Shown: in pieces, positions 47,268 to 57,809 of the stretch
How the letters are laid out: each line of letters starts with the position of its first letter
Numbering within the stretch: position 1 is the stretch's first letter
From: Rhodobiaceae bacterium
Lineage (GTDB): Bacteria > Pseudomonadota > Alphaproteobacteria > RS24
Direction of reading: 5' to 3'
Length of the DNA stretch: 64,000 bases
Assembly: GCA_024645085.1 (NCBI GenBank)
Contig: JAHEGN010000004.1
Coordinates: 28,748 to 92,747, forward strand
Notes under the pieces: model-generated
The model's input: only the letters and a program-made list of their open reading frames with translations
Databases searched by the model: none
Told to the model about the DNA's origin: nothing
Program-made: the position numbers and the translations under genes

Positions 47268-48305
47268 TCACACTCTAAATAGCATGAGATGGCGCGCCGA
47301 TACATAGATTTTATGCGCCCCAACCTGCGGCGCATGCGCCTGACGCAGGCGCGCGTGCCAACCGGCAACATCAGCACCGCTCAAATCAGCCAGCCATTCG
47401 GATCCAAAAGCGCGAATATGATTGAGCTCTGCGGTAAAACTCAGCCCTGGCTCATCGCCCTTCTGCAAGCTCAGACTTTCGGGCCGCATGCCAATTTGAT
47501 AGGTGCCATCGGCGGCATCAACAGCGCAAGTGCCAAAGCCGCAGCTCAAAACCCCTGCCTCAACCTGCCCGTGCAGCGTATTGACTGGCCCAAACATGGT
47601 CGCCACGTCATATTGCGCTGGCTGAAAATAAATCTCTTGCGGCGTGGCGATTTGCAGCAAGTCCCCCTTATTGAGCACAGCAATACGATCAGCCATGCGC
47701 AGCGCATCGGCCGCGTCATGGGTCACAATCAGACCGGCAGCTTTTGATTGTTTGAGCAAATGCAGTGTCAAATCGCGCATTTGATCGCGCAATTGCGGGT
47801 CAAGATTGGAAAATGGCTCATCCATTAAAACCAATTTTGGGCGCGGCGCCAAAGCCCGCGCCAGAGCCGCGCGTTGCTGCTCGCCACCCGATAAAGTATC
47901 CGGAAATTTGTCCTCAAATCCGGCCAAATCAACCTTCCCAAGCAACATCGATACGCGGGCGCGCTTTTCGCTATCGGCGAGATTCCGAATACCAAAACTG
48001 ACGTTATCAGCAATCGATAAATGCGGAAATAAGGCAAAATCTTGGAATAAAAACCCAATGCCTCTGGTCTCAGGTGGGCGCGCCATTTGCTGATTGGCAA
48101 CGCACTGTCCAGCCATCCAAATCTCACCACCACTCAATGTTTCCATGCCACCGGCCAGTCTAAGGCTGGTCGTTTTACCACAGCCTGAGGGGCCTAAAAG
48201 GCAAACAATTTCAGATGGCTGAACGTCAAAGCTAACCTTATTGACAACCTGTTCATGGCCGAACTGGCAGGAAACATCGACAAAACGAAGCGCCGCATCG
48301 CTCAA
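47268..48305 (-). CDS. ABC transporter ATP-binding protein, FbpC-like, orphan
   Basis: A 345-residue ATPase of the iron/spermidine/sulfate importer class. Walker A is LLGPSGCGKTTSLRL (37-51), the signature LSGGEQQRAALARAL (near 138), Walker B LVLMDEPFSNLDP and the H-loop VTHDAADALR. A C-terminal TOBE-like part (from about 240) would dock a regulatory ligand. FbpC-type ferric iron uptake is the closest match by the FGPVNTLHG and MRPESL features. No permease or binding protein lies nearby, and the gene is coupled by a 4-bp overlap to scpB, so it must work with partners elsewhere. Confidence 0.9.
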   Translation of the reverse strand: MSDAALRFVDVSCQFGHEQVVNKVSFDVQPSEIVCLLGPSGCGKTTSLRLAGGMETLSGGEIWMAGQCVANQQMARPPETRGIGFLFQDFALFPHLSIADNVSFGIRNLADSEKRARVSMLLGKVDLAGFEDKFPDTLSGGEQQRAALARALAPRPKLVLMDEPFSNLDPQLRDQMRDLTLHLLKQSKAAGLIVTHDAADALRMADRIAVLNKGDLLQIATPQEIYFQPAQYDVATMFGPVNTLHGQVEAGVLSCGFGTCAVDAADGTYQIGMRPESLSLQKGDEPGLSFTAELNHIRAFGSEWLADLSGADVAGWHARLRQAHAPQVGAHKIYVSARHLMLFRV

Positions 48306-48997
48306 AGGCCTGTTTCCTTTTCTGCCACCGCAGGCTCATCAATATCTGGTAAATCCATTTCCAATGGTTCCAGACCGTCATCACCGTCAGCCAAGGGCTC
48401 TTCATTTGGGTCACTATCTGGATCTGGTTCAGGCACTGCAAAGCCCGGCGGTAAACGTCCATCCAACAGACCGGCTGCCTTTAATTCGTCCAATCCGGGC
48501 AGATCCTGCAACCGTTCAAGCCCGAAATACGACAGGAAACTGTCTGACGTGCCATAGGTAACCGGTCGGCCCGGCACTTTCCGGCGTCCGCGAATTTTCA
48601 CCCACTCACTTTCCAGCAAGACATCTAGCGTGCCTTTAGACACAGAGACGCCGCGAATATCCTCAATTTCAGCCCGCGTCACTGGCTGGTGATAGGCAAT
48701 AATCGCCATGGTTTCCAAAGCAGCACGCGACAAACGACGTTGTTGCACCACGTGTTTTTGCAGCACATGCGCCAAATCAGCGGCACTGCGAAAGGCCCAT
48801 TTATTACCAATCCGTTGCAGATTAAACCCTGCCCCTTCATATTTAGCGCGCACCGCCTCGACGATTGCCGCCGTATCGACATCAGCCGGCAACTTATCGG
48901 CGATATTGGCCAAATCCAACGGCTCCTCAGCGGCAAACAGCACCGCCTCAACAATCCGCATGTGTTCGGCATCAATTTCGATTACGTCATCAGTCAT
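48302..48997 (-). CDS. scpB: Segregation and condensation protein ScpB
   Basis: Winged-helix subunit of the SMC-ScpAB condensin. The 231 residues show EAVLFAAEEPLDLANIAD, the wHTH segment ALETMAIIAYHQPVTRAEIE with IRGVSVSKGTLDVLLESEWV, and YGTSDSFLSYFGLERL. An acidic, Pro-rich C-terminal tail of about 60 residues follows. It is 10 bp after scpA. Confidence 0.95.
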   Translation of the reverse strand: MTDDVIEIDAEHMRIVEAVLFAAEEPLDLANIADKLPADVDTAAIVEAVRAKYEGAGFNLQRIGNKWAFRSAADLAHVLQKHVVQQRRLSRAALETMAIIAYHQPVTRAEIEDIRGVSVSKGTLDVLLESEWVKIRGRRKVPGRPVTYGTSDSFLSYFGLERLQDLPGLDELKAAGLLDGRLPPGFAVPEPDPDSDPNEEPLADGDDGLEPLEMDLPDIDEPAVAEKETGL

Positions 48998-49007
48998 AGG
49001 GCGACAC

Positions 49008-49838
49008 TCACTCTGCTTGCTCGGCGGTGGCTTTTGGCCGCGCGCGGCGGATTAAGACATCGTCAAAATTTTTGCTTTGTTGAACTTCAAGGCGCCCGTC
49101 ACGGACATATTCCAAAACAGCGCTAAACGAACTGGCAATTGTGGTTCGGCGTTTTTGCCGATCGCGCACATCGCCAGCCACTAAACCATCTAAAACTTCC
49201 CAATTATCGAGCTTACCAAACAGCCGTTCAAGCCGCATGCGCGCCCGATCAATGCTCAACACATCAAGCTTTGGCGGTGTCCATTCTTGATAATAATTGC
49301 GCAGTCTTTGCGTCGAATAAGCGGCCAGCACTTCATAGAGGCTGGCTTCATATTTGCTGGCCCGTTTGATACGAATACCTTCCGGCATGCCATGAACGAA
49401 AAAATCGCGCCCCAAAAGATCGCGCGCCATTAATTGCGCAGCCCGCTCACGCATCGCCTCCAAAACCTGCAGACGATAGACCAATCTCGCCGCCAACTCT
49501 TCAGCACTGACCTCTTCGCCATCATCTTGCTTCGGTAGCAACAAGCGCGATTTCAAATAGGCCAGCCATGAGGCCATAACCAGATAATCGGCCGCGACTT
49601 CAATTTTCAAATCCTGCGCTTGGCGCACAAAATCAAGATATTGCTCGGCCAATTGCAAAATTGAAATTTGTTTGAGATCAACTTTTTGCGTCCGCGCCAA
49701 AGACAGCAGAATATCCAGCGGCCCCTCATAGCCCTCAAGGTTAAGAGGTAGACCGTCACCAGCTATTTGTTGATAGGCGACGCCCTCATCAAAATCAGCC
49801 GGTTCGGCAGAATCACTTTGGTTCTCATCCATGGCCAT
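49008..49838 (-). CDS. scpA: Segregation and condensation protein ScpA
   Basis: Kleisin subunit that bridges SMC heads. The 276 residues include EGYEGPLDILLSLARTQKVD and DYLVMASWLAYLKSRLLLP, signatures of the family, and end with the wHTH region TTIASSFSAVLEYVRDGRLE. Its ATG directly abuts the nagZ stop (TAAATG). With scpB it forms the standard pair. Confidence 0.95.
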   Translation of the reverse strand: MAMDENQSDSAEPADFDEGVAYQQIAGDGLPLNLEGYEGPLDILLSLARTQKVDLKQISILQLAEQYLDFVRQAQDLKIEVAADYLVMASWLAYLKSRLLLPKQDDGEEVSAEELAARLVYRLQVLEAMRERAAQLMARDLLGRDFFVHGMPEGIRIKRASKYEASLYEVLAAYSTQRLRNYYQEWTPPKLDVLSIDRARMRLERLFGKLDNWEVLDGLVAGDVRDRQKRRTTIASSFSAVLEYVRDGRLEVQQSKNFDDVLIRRARPKATAEQAE

Positions 49839-50906
49839 TTATACCGCGTTCCGCGCATCAGGGAAAATATCGCCGACAAGTTCTCCCCAGTCTTGTTGCG
49901 CCTGAGCCCGCGCCGACGCATCAAGAACCGCTGGTTGCGCCGCTAACAAAGCCTCAACATGCACCATGCGCTGCGCCGTCTCATCTGATAGTGAACTGGG
50001 TAAGGCCTCGGCCACAGACTGCATTTCCGACATATCGCCATTGCAATGCAGAACCAAATCGCAGCCAGCCTCTAAGGATTTTCTGGCCCGCGTTGCAAAA
50101 TCACCATCAAGTGCCTGCATGCTCACATCATCGCTCATCAGCAAGCCGGAAAAGCCAATTTCTTGGCGAATTATCTGTTGCATTACCGCAGGTGAGAAAG
50201 TTGAGACATTATCGGCATCAATATCAGTGAATAATAAATGTCCCGTCATGCCCAATGGCAGATCATTGAAGGCTTTGAAAACCGCGAAATCTGTTGCCTG
50301 TAGCATATCCACCGAAGTATCGACCACTGGCAATTCGACATGGCTATCGACGGTTGCGCGACCATGGCCTGGCAAATGTTTGGCAAGGCTCAGCACGCCA
50401 GCTTTTTGCTGGCCGTCGATGAAAGCCCGCGCTAAAGCGGTAATGCTCTCGACATCAGCGCCAAAGGCACGGTCAGCAATAATTTCCGACATATTCGGCA
50501 GGCCTAAATCGAGGCATGGCGCACAATTAATCGTTACCCCGGCATCATGCAAATCAGCGGCCAGCAAATAACCACCGAGAAATGCCGCGCGACACGCCTT
50601 TTCTGGCGTTATTTCATAGAGCTGGCGATAAATGCCAGCCGCCGGATAAGACCGCACCAATGGCGGACGCAGACGGGCCACACGGCCGCCCTCTTGATCA
50701 ATCAGAATCGGTAAATGTGGGTTACCCGATGCGTTACGCAATTTATCCGTTAGCGCACGCAATTGCGCCATGGTGCCAATATTACGGGCGAATAAAATTA
50801 CCCCCCAAGGGCGCGTTTGATGGAAAAATTCCAGCTCTTGCGCTGACACATCAACCGATTGAAACCCGAAAATAACTGGAGAGAGATTACGGTTGTTTTT
50901 TAACAA
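49839..50906 (-). CDS. nagZ: Beta-N-acetylhexosaminidase NagZ
   Basis: Cytoplasmic glycosidase of family GH3 that removes GlcNAc from anhydromuropeptides in wall recycling. Sequence landmarks are PWGVILFARNIGT, LPILIDQEGGRVARLRPP, the GH3 motif KHLPGHGRATVDSH and LLMSDDVSMQAL. The start is a TTG at 50906 with AGGA upstream; it gives 355 residues, standard length, and overlaps the SPOR gene by 20 bp. Longer in-frame reading into that gene yields non-family sequence. Confidence 0.93.
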   Translation of the reverse strand: MLKNNRNLSPVIFGFQSVDVSAQELEFFHQTRPWGVILFARNIGTMAQLRALTDKLRNASGNPHLPILIDQEGGRVARLRPPLVRSYPAAGIYRQLYEITPEKACRAAFLGGYLLAADLHDAGVTINCAPCLDLGLPNMSEIIADRAFGADVESITALARAFIDGQQKAGVLSLAKHLPGHGRATVDSHVELPVVDTSVDMLQATDFAVFKAFNDLPLGMTGHLLFTDIDADNVSTFSPAVMQQIIRQEIGFSGLLMSDDVSMQALDGDFATRARKSLEAGCDLVLHCNGDMSEMQSVAEALPSSLSDETAQRMVHVEALLAAQPAVLDASARAQAQQDWGELVGDIFPDARNAV

Positions 50907-51708
50907 GACAGTCCTGGCCGCGCTCTTTGAGATTGATACAGAAATTATTAGCTGCCATGCGATGGGGAAAGCCCGGCACATTGACGCGATAGAAAACACC
51001 CTTTTCGCCCAAATCAATGCGCAGAATGAGTGGGTCACGGCGCCCCAAAAGTGCGTCATGCTTGGCTTGCAGCTTGCTATAAGTGCCGCGCGCCAGAGCG
51101 CGACTGCGCGTAGCCGCCAGTTGAACCATATAATCTTGCCGCCCACTCAGCTTTGCGGCGGCATCAACCTCGGCTGTTTTAGCCGGTTCAGTTGCGGCCA
51201 CTTCAGGCATTTCGCCTGGCTCTTTTGCCAGTACTGTGGCGGGCGGTAGATCCTCAGCTTGCTGTTTAATCTCGGCCAATGTCTCCGACTGCGCAATCAA
51301 ACTCTCGATTGCGCCATTTGCGTTATCAGCAGGCCCTTCCAAAACTGGGGTTTCACCGTCTTTGCCTTGCATTACACCATAGATGTTAAGATCGTCTGCC
51401 GCCTTTTGCTCAGCTTCTGGCAATTCAGCTGCCGGCACTTTACTCGGTGCCGGATCAGCAATAATCACCGGTGGCAAATCGCGCTGACCGACCTCTAACC
51501 CTCTTTGGTAGCCAAGGTAATAGCCGCCTGCAAGCACCCCACCAATGACCACAAAGCCAAGCAAAAGAACCCATATGGACGGCAAATCAGACGCACTACG
51601 GGTGACGACCATGCCATCCGAAGGAGGCCTGCCAATTTGCAAATCAACGTCGCTGTCTAAAAAGCCCTGATCGTATTCTGAGCCGGTTTCCGGTGGGTTT
51701 TGTGACAT
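50887..51708 (-). CDS. SPOR-domain membrane protein
   Basis: A 273-residue bitopic protein. Residues 1-43 are cytoplasmic, a helix spans about 44-66 (IWVLLLGFVVIGGVLAGGYY), and an acidic, Ala/Pro-rich linker leads to a C-terminal SPOR domain (about 195-271; MVQLAATRSRALARGTYSKL and RVNVPGF). SPOR domains bind denuded septal peptidoglycan, so a role at the division site is likely. It is the usual neighbour of argS and nagZ in alphaproteobacteria, 32 bp after argS. Confidence 0.92.
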   Translation of the reverse strand: MSQNPPETGSEYDQGFLDSDVDLQIGRPPSDGMVVTRSASDLPSIWVLLLGFVVIGGVLAGGYYLGYQRGLEVGQRDLPPVIIADPAPSKVPAAELPEAEQKAADDLNIYGVMQGKDGETPVLEGPADNANGAIESLIAQSETLAEIKQQAEDLPPATVLAKEPGEMPEVAATEPAKTAEVDAAAKLSGRQDYMVQLAATRSRALARGTYSKLQAKHDALLGRRDPLILRIDLGEKGVFYRVNVPGFPHRMAANNFCINLKERGQDCLVKKQP

Positions 51709-51740
51709 GTTATCTCCAAGCGAATCCCTGAAGCTTTAGT

Positions 51741-53501
51741 CTAGCGCATTTCCTGCTCAGGTTCCACGCCAATGACGTCTAGACCGCAAGCTATGGTAAC
51801 TGCCGTCGCCCGCAACAGGGCCAGCCGTGCAAGACTCCCGGAAATGTCATCTTCCTGAATAAACCGCAAATGCGTTTGTTCTTTGCCGAGATTCCACAAA
51901 GCATGGAATTGCGCGGCTAAATCTTGCAAATAAAACGCTACTCGATGTGGTTCGCGCGCTTCGGCAGCTGACGCCAAAAGGCGCGGATAATTGGCCAAAT
52001 TGCGTATCAGCCCAAGTTCCGCCGGATCTTGCAGACAACTCACATCGACGCGCGATAAAGCGGCATCGGAAAGCAACTTCTCATCAAGCCCAACTTGGCT
52101 GGCATTGCGCAGAACAGAGCAAATTCTTGCATGAGCATATTGCACATAAAACACTGGATTTTCGCGACTTTTTTGTTTCACCAAATCAAAATCAAAGTCT
52201 AATGGCGCGTCATTTTTACGGGTCAACATCATGAAGCGCACAACATCTTTGCCAACTTCATCGACGACTTCGCGTAGGGTCACAAAATCGCCGGAACGCT
52301 TCGACATTTTGACCGGTTCGCCGCCGCGCTGCAATTTAACCATATTGCACACTTTGACCTCGAGCGTGCCCTGCCCGGAGGTAATCGCTGTAACCGCAGA
52401 TTGCATGCGTTTGATATAGCCAATGTGGTCAGCCCCCCAAACGTCAATCATTTGCTGGTAGCCGCGATTGAATTTATTGAAATGGCAGGCAATATCCGGC
52501 GCAAAATAAGTCCAAGCACCATCAGACTTGCGCAAGGCACGGTCGCTATCGTCGCCAAATTGAGATGATTTGAACAACCACTGCGGTGCGGCTTCCCAAT
52601 CGGCGGGCGGCTCTTTACCTTTCGGCGGCTCCAGAACCCCGTGATAAACCAAGCCAGCTTGCTGCAATGTGTCAAAGGCCGCTTCAACCGAGCCATCGTC
52701 ATGCAGGCTTTGCTCAGATAAGAAAAACTTATGCTCAATGCCCAAGGCTGCTAAATCACCGCGGATCATCTCCATCATCATCGGCAACGCCATTGCCTTG
52801 GCGGTCTTAATCTGTGCCGCTTCGTCTTGGCTCAATAAATCTGTACCATATTGCGCCGCCAGAGCCGCGCCAACTGGTACCAAATAATCACCCGGATATA
52901 GCCCCGCTGGTATCTCGCCAATATCTTCGCCCAAGGCCTCGCGCATCCGCAACAAAGCTGATTGCGCCAAAACATCGACCTGTGAACCCGCGTCATTAAT
53001 ATAATATTCGCGCAAAACTTGGTGGCCGGTTTTTTCCAATAGCCGCGCCAAAGCATCGCCAAACACCGCGCCACGCGCGTGCCCAACATGCATCGGGCCG
53101 GTTGGATTAGCCGACACATATTCAATATTAATCGGCACATTTTTGTGGCGCTCGCTGCTGCCATAGCCAAGGCCGCTGCGCAGGATTTCTGGCACTAAAG
53201 CCACCCAAAAAGACGCCGCCAGAGACAGATTTACGAAACCCGGGCCGGCAATTTCCGCGCTTACGACATGTTCCAAAGCGGTTAATTTATCGACCAAAAT
53301 GGCCGCCAAATCGCGTGGCTTCATGGCCGCCGGTTTGGCCAACACCATGGCCGCATTTATCGCCATATCGCCATGCGACGCATCTCGTGGCGGCTCAACA
53401 TTGACGCGTGAAAAATCCAACCCATCGGGCAATGTGCCAGCCTTGGTGAGGTCGGTTAAAATGGCGATTAAATCGCTTTCGATACGAGCAAACAAATTCA
53501 T
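51741..53501 (-). CDS. argS: Arginyl-tRNA synthetase
   Basis: Class I synthetase for tRNA-Arg, 586 residues. The HIGH motif is [14 protein letters not shown] (HVGH), the KMSK-like element is [13 protein letters not shown], and the C-terminal anticodon-binding DALR domain ends in [13 protein letters not shown]. The N-terminal Add-1 domain starts at residue 1. It is 9 bp after dgt and before the SPOR gene. Confidence 0.97.
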   Translation of the reverse strand: MNLFARIESDLIAILTDLTKAGTLPDGLDFSRVNVEPPRDASHGDMAINAAMVLAKPAAMKPRDLAAILVDKLTALEHVVSAEIAGPGFVNLSLAASFWVALVPEILRSGLGYGSSERHKNVPINIEYVSANPTGPMHVGHARGAVFGDALARLLEKTGHQVLREYYINDAGSQVDVLAQSALLRMREALGEDIGEIPAGLYPGDYLVPVGAALAAQYGTDLLSQDEAAQIKTAKAMALPMMMEMIRGDLAALGIEHKFFLSEQSLHDDGSVEAAFDTLQQAGLVYHGVLEPPKGKEPPADWEAAPQWLFKSSQFGDDSDRALRKSDGAWTYFAPDIACHFNKFNRGYQQMIDVWGADHIGYIKRMQSAVTAITSGQGTLEVKVCNMVKLQRGGEPVKMSKRSGDFVTLREVVDEVGKDVVRFMMLTRKNDAPLDFDFDLVKQKSRENPVFYVQYAHARICSVLRNASQVGLDEKLLSDAALSRVDVSCLQDPAELGLIRNLANYPRLLASAAEAREPHRVAFYLQDLAAQFHALWNLGKEQTHLRFIQEDDISGSLARLALLRATAVTIACGLDVIGVEPEQEMR

Positions 53502-53510
53502 CAGCAGTGT

Positions 53511-54692
53511 TTACGCCATTGTGTCTGAAATGTCGAACAATCGCCGATGTTCTTCCATCGCAAATCGATCGGTCATGCCAGCGATATAATCACAGATAAT
53601 CCGCGCCCGTCCGGTTTCATCGCTGTCCTCGGCTTGGCGGCGCCATTCTTCCGGTAAAACCTCGGGCTCATCGAACATCAGATCGAATAAATCGCGCATT
53701 ACCCGACGGGCTTTGCTCATCGAGCCATTGACCGTGTGATGGCGATATACTTGCTGAAACAAAAACTCTTTGATGATGGCGTGTTTTTCAGCCAATTCCG
53801 GCGAAAAATGCGCCATCGCCTGTTTGGCTTGGCGCACGTCATCGGCGGTTTCAATCTTCTGTGCAGCAATATTGCGATGCGTTTGGCTAACCAAATCGCC
53901 GATCATCACAGAAATCATTTCTCGTACCAATTCATGGCGCTGCATTTTGGCGCTCAACACCCCATGATTATTTTCAATCTGGCGCAGAATATCGCCGGTT
54001 AATGGAAGGTCGCGCAGATCATCTAAATTAATCAGCCCAGCCCGCAACCCATCGTCAATATCATGATTATTATAGGCAATATCATCAGATAAGGCGGCGA
54101 TTTGCGCTTCTAAAGACGGCCAAGTGTCGAGGTGCAAGTCTTGTTCTTGCGCGTGTTCTTGAATGGCGAAGGGCAAAAACGCGAGGCCGCGCGATGGCGT
54201 CAGGAGCGGGCCATTGTGTTTGACCAAACCCTCCAACGACTCCCATGTCAAATTCAGCCCGTCAAAATGAATATAGCGCTTCTCCAAACGGGTAACGATG
54301 CGTAGGGTTTGAGCATTATGATCAAAACCGCCATAGGGCTGCATAGCAGCGTCCAAAGCCTCTTCGCCCGCATGACCAAATGGCGTGTGACCCAGATCAT
54401 GAGCCAAGGATAGAGTTTCAATTAAATCTTCATCCAAGCCCATTTCGCGGGCAATCGACCGGCCAATTTGTGCAACCTCTAAAGAATGGGTCAAGCGTGT
54501 GCGGTAGTAATCGCCGACATGGGCCACAAAAACCTGCGTTTTATGCTTCAACCGACGAAACGCACCGGCGTGCAGAATACGGTCACGGTCGCGCTGAAAG
54601 GCAGAGCGCGTCTTGCTTTCCGCTTCGCTATGCTGGCGTCCGCGCGATTGCGCCGCCAGGCAGGCAAATGTCGAAACTGTCGTTTGTGTCAT
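53511..54692 (-). CDS. dgt: Deoxyguanosinetriphosphate triphosphohydrolase-like protein
   Basis: HD-domain dNTP triphosphohydrolase of 393 residues. The HD pair and metal ligands are in LSLAHDLGHTPFGHAGEEAL, with FRRLKHKTQVF and the later SDDIAYNNHDIDDGLR. Members hydrolyse dGTP and other dNTPs to the nucleoside and triphosphate. It starts the long minus-strand operon and is divergent from erpA over 138 bp. Confidence 0.95.
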   Translation of the reverse strand: MTQTTVSTFACLAAQSRGRQHSEAESKTRSAFQRDRDRILHAGAFRRLKHKTQVFVAHVGDYYRTRLTHSLEVAQIGRSIAREMGLDEDLIETLSLAHDLGHTPFGHAGEEALDAAMQPYGGFDHNAQTLRIVTRLEKRYIHFDGLNLTWESLEGLVKHNGPLLTPSRGLAFLPFAIQEHAQEQDLHLDTWPSLEAQIAALSDDIAYNNHDIDDGLRAGLINLDDLRDLPLTGDILRQIENNHGVLSAKMQRHELVREMISVMIGDLVSQTHRNIAAQKIETADDVRQAKQAMAHFSPELAEKHAIIKEFLFQQVYRHHTVNGSMSKARRVMRDLFDLMFDEPEVLPEEWRRQAEDSDETGRARIICDYIAGMTDRFAMEEHRRLFDISDTMA

Positions 54693-54830
54693 GAACGCGT
54701 CCTTAGCCGAGGGTTCTGTTAACTCATAAATGGCTTTGTTGCTTATGGCAAAGATTTCCGTCGCCTATTCGTGGTGCAGATAATGCAACGGCCACTTGTT
54801 TTTACCGTCAACTCAACCTATCTTCTGCTC

Positions 54831-55169
54831 ATGACACAACAAGCCAGCCAATTTGCCATTACCGATTCTGCCGCCACTCAGATTGCCAAAATTTTGGCCG
54901 CTGAGGCGCCGGGAAGCTGTTTGCGCGTCGCCGTGCAGGGCGGCGGCTGCTCTGGCTTTTCCTATATATTCTCAATCGACGACACACAAACCTCTGACGA
55001 TTTGGCGTTTGCCCGCGACGGCATTACCGTGCTGATCGACGATATGTCGATACAATATATGCAAGGGGCTGAAATTGATTGGGTGGACGACCTCATTGGC
55101 GCCGCTTTTCAAATCAAAAACCCCAATGCAACCGCTTCGTGCGGCTGCGGCACCTCGTTCGACGTATAA
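54831..55169 (+). CDS. erpA: Iron-sulfur cluster insertion protein ErpA
   Basis: A-type carrier that delivers Fe-S clusters to target enzymes. The 112-residue protein has the three conserved cysteines C40 (GGGCSGFSY), C104 and C106 (SCGCGTSF). The ATG at 54831 gives a standard N-terminus; the frame upstream has no family match. It is 5 bp before xth, an arrangement frequent in alphaproteobacteria. Confidence 0.94.
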   Translation: MTQQASQFAITDSAATQIAKILAAEAPGSCLRVAVQGGGCSGFSYIFSIDDTQTSDDLAFARDGITVLIDDMSIQYMQGAEIDWVDDLIGAAFQIKNPNATASCGCGTSFDV

Positions 55170-55174
55170 TAATC

Positions 55175-55966
55175 ATGAAAATTGTTAGTTGGAACGTCAA
55201 TTCAGTTAAAGCTCGCCTACCTAACCTTCTGGCCTATTTGCAAGAAGCCAAGCCGGATGTCGTCTGTTTGCAAGAATTAAAATGCGTCAACGAAGCGTTC
55301 CCGCGTATGGAAGTTGAAGCCCTTGGCTATAATGTCGAAACCCATGGGCAAAAAACCTATAATGGCGTCGCCCTGCTCTCAAAATCACCACTTGAAGATG
55401 TCACCCGCGGACTGCCAAATTTCGAAGATGAGCAATCGCGTTATATTGAAGCCGTCGTCAGCACCGATAAAGGCGCGGTGCGCGTTGCCTCTCTATATTT
55501 GCCCAATGGCAATCCAACCGAGGGCGGCAGCGGCCCGAAATATAGCTATAAGCTGGCGTGGATGGCCGCTTTAGAAGCTCATGCCCGAAGTCTAATGGCG
55601 CATGAAGAAGCGGTTGTCCTTGCCGGTGATTATAATGTCATCCCAACAGCCGCTGACGTCCATGATCCGGCTGCTTGGGAAGGTGACGCGCTTTACCGAC
55701 CCGAGACCCACGCGGCCTTCCGACGGCTTTTGCATTTGGGCCTCACTGAGGCGGTCGCCAATCTCACTGTGACCGATGAGAACACCTATACATTCTGGGA
55801 TTATCAAGCCGGGGCTTGGCCGAAGAATAATGGCATTCGCATTGACCATCATTTGCTGACGCCGCTGGCGGCTGACTGCCTGACTGGCTTTGGCATTGAT
55901 AAACACACACGAGACTGGGAACGCCCGTCCGACCATGTTCCGGTGTGGATCACCCTCGACGCATAA
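55175..55966 (+). CDS. xth: Exodeoxyribonuclease III (AP endonuclease)
   Basis: Base-excision repair enzyme with AP endonuclease and 3'-5' exonuclease activity. The 263 residues start KIVSWNVNSVKARL and carry LQELKC (metal-binding Glu), LAGDYNVIP, the RIDHHLLT and SDHVPVW catalytic motifs of the EEP family. The ATG at 55175 is the natural start, 5 bp after erpA. Confidence 0.96.
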   Translation: MKIVSWNVNSVKARLPNLLAYLQEAKPDVVCLQELKCVNEAFPRMEVEALGYNVETHGQKTYNGVALLSKSPLEDVTRGLPNFEDEQSRYIEAVVSTDKGAVRVASLYLPNGNPTEGGSGPKYSYKLAWMAALEAHARSLMAHEEAVVLAGDYNVIPTAADVHDPAAWEGDALYRPETHAAFRRLLHLGLTEAVANLTVTDENTYTFWDYQAGAWPKNNGIRIDHHLLTPLAADCLTGFGIDKHTRDWERPSDHVPVWITLDA

Positions 55967-55992
55967 AGCCCGCCTGTTTTCACAAGCGGGCT
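55967..55992. terminator. Hairpin between xth and ilvD
   Basis: A 7-bp stem AGCCCGC / GCGGGCT (55967-55973, 55986-55992) lies just after the xth stop and 22 bp from the convergent ilvD stop. An inner TGT/ACA pairing extends it. Neither side has a strong T-run, so it may serve both genes weakly. Confidence 0.5.
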
Positions 55993-56013
55993 CTGATGTG
56001 TTAATTGCAGGGC

Positions 56014-57732
56014 TTAAATATCAGCATATTGCTTTTTCTCTTTCGCCCCGCCTGGATGGGTAACGGCGCCTTTTGAGGCCGGCCCAACGGTTTGCATATA
56101 TTTCCACAAAGTGCCCGACGCGAAATCATTTTCACGTGCCTGCCATTTTGCTTTGCGTTCCGCCAAAACCGTGGCCTCGACCAGAAGATCAATCGTACCA
56201 GCTTCCGCATCAATCGAAATTTTGTCGCCATCTTCAATCAAGGCAATGGGCCCACCTTCGGCTGCTTCTGGCCCAACATGGCCAATACAGAAGCCGCGCG
56301 TCGCGCCAGAAAACCGACCATCGGTAATCAAGGCAACTTTATCGCCATTGCCTTGGCCGTAAATCGCAGATGTGGTGGATAGCATTTCGCGCATCCCTGG
56401 GCCGCCTTTTGGCCCTTCATAACGAATGACCAAGACCTCGCCGGGCTTATATTGCTCACTGGCAACGGCGGCAAAAGCGTCTTCTTCGCAATCAAAGCAA
56501 CGAGCTGTTCCTTCAAATTGCAGCACTTCCATACCGGCTACTTTAACAATCGCCCCATCGGGCGCCAGCGAGCCTTTCAGACCAACGACGCCACCGGTTG
56601 GTGAAATTGGATTAGAAACTGGATAAATCACTTTTTGATCCGGATTAAAGGTGATGTCCTCAAGATTTTCCGCCAATGATTTGCCGGTCACAGTCAGGCA
56701 ATCGCCATGCAAATAGCCACCGTCCAGCAAAGTTTTCAGCAACATTGGCACGCCACCGGCTTCATACATATCTTTGGCAACATAATTGCCGCCCGGCTTC
56801 AAATCAGCAATATAGGGTGTCTTTTTGAAAATCTCAGCCACTTCCATCAGGTCGAAATCAATACCTGCTTCATGCGCCATGGCGGGCAAATGCAGACCAC
56901 CATTCGTCGAGCCGCCGGTAGCCGCAACCACTGTCGCGGCATTTTCGAGCGCCTTACGGGTTACAATATCGCGCGGGCGAATATTGCGGGCGATCAAATC
57001 CATAACCGCACGGCCTGAGGCCTCGGCATAGGCGTCGCGGCTGACATAGGGAGCCGGTGCACCAGCGGAGTTCGGCAAGGCCAAGCCAATGGCTTCAGAA
57101 ACGCAGGCCATTGTATTGGCGGTAAACTGACCACCACAGGCCCCAGCGCTCGGGCAAGCTACACATTCCAAATCATGCAATTCAGAATCCGGTAAATTAC
57201 CCGCTGCATGTTGACCAACCGCTTCAAACACATCCATCACGGTGACATCTTTACCCTTAAACTCGCCAGGCATTATTGATCCGCCATACATAAATACGCT
57301 CGGCACATTCAATCGCAACATCGCCATCATCAGACCCGGCAATGATTTATCGCAACCAGCAAGCCCGACCATAGCGTCATAGCAATGGCCGCGCATGGTC
57401 AGCTCAACACTATCGGCGATTACTTCGCGCGACACTAAAGATGACTTCATACCCTCATGCCCCATGGCGATGCCATCGGTTACGGTGATGGTGCAAAATT
57501 CGCGTGGCGTGCCACTGGCAGCGCGGACACCGGCTTTGGCCGATTGCGCCTGTCGCATCAGTGAAATATTACACGGCGCCGCTTCGTTCCAGCACGACAC
57601 CACGCCAACGAAAGGTTGGTTGATTTCTTCTTCTGTCATGCCCATGGCATAATAGTAAGATCGGTGCGGCGCGCGCTCAGGACCAACCGATACATAACGG
57701 CTTGGCAATTTGGATTTATCAAAACGGGTCAT
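56014..57732 (-). CDS. ilvD: Dihydroxy-acid dehydratase IlvD
   Basis: Fe-S dehydratase of valine, isoleucine and pantothenate synthesis. The 572 residues contain cluster cysteines C54 (AAPCNISLM), C127 ([10 protein letters not shown]) and C199 ([13 protein letters not shown]), with the late [20 protein letters not shown]. The length is standard for the IlvD/Edd family, and the CDKSLPG motif favours IlvD over Edd. It is divergent from a TSUP exporter gene over 77 bp. Confidence 0.96.
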   Translation of the reverse strand: MTRFDKSKLPSRYVSVGPERAPHRSYYYAMGMTEEEINQPFVGVVSCWNEAAPCNISLMRQAQSAKAGVRAASGTPREFCTITVTDGIAMGHEGMKSSLVSREVIADSVELTMRGHCYDAMVGLAGCDKSLPGLMMAMLRLNVPSVFMYGGSIMPGEFKGKDVTVMDVFEAVGQHAAGNLPDSELHDLECVACPSAGACGGQFTANTMACVSEAIGLALPNSAGAPAPYVSRDAYAEASGRAVMDLIARNIRPRDIVTRKALENAATVVAATGGSTNGGLHLPAMAHEAGIDFDLMEVAEIFKKTPYIADLKPGGNYVAKDMYEAGGVPMLLKTLLDGGYLHGDCLTVTGKSLAENLEDITFNPDQKVIYPVSNPISPTGGVVGLKGSLAPDGAIVKVAGMEVLQFEGTARCFDCEEDAFAAVASEQYKPGEVLVIRYEGPKGGPGMREMLSTTSAIYGQGNGDKVALITDGRFSGATRGFCIGHVGPEAAEGGPIALIEDGDKISIDAEAGTIDLLVEATVLAERKAKWQARENDFASGTLWKYMQTVGPASKGAVTHPGGAKEKKQYADI

Positions 57733-57809
57733 TCTTTTCTCCTCAAAACTGCACCCTATGTAACAAGATTTTGTCAGACTTGCGAGAGCAAATCAGGTAA
57801 CCATGGCGT

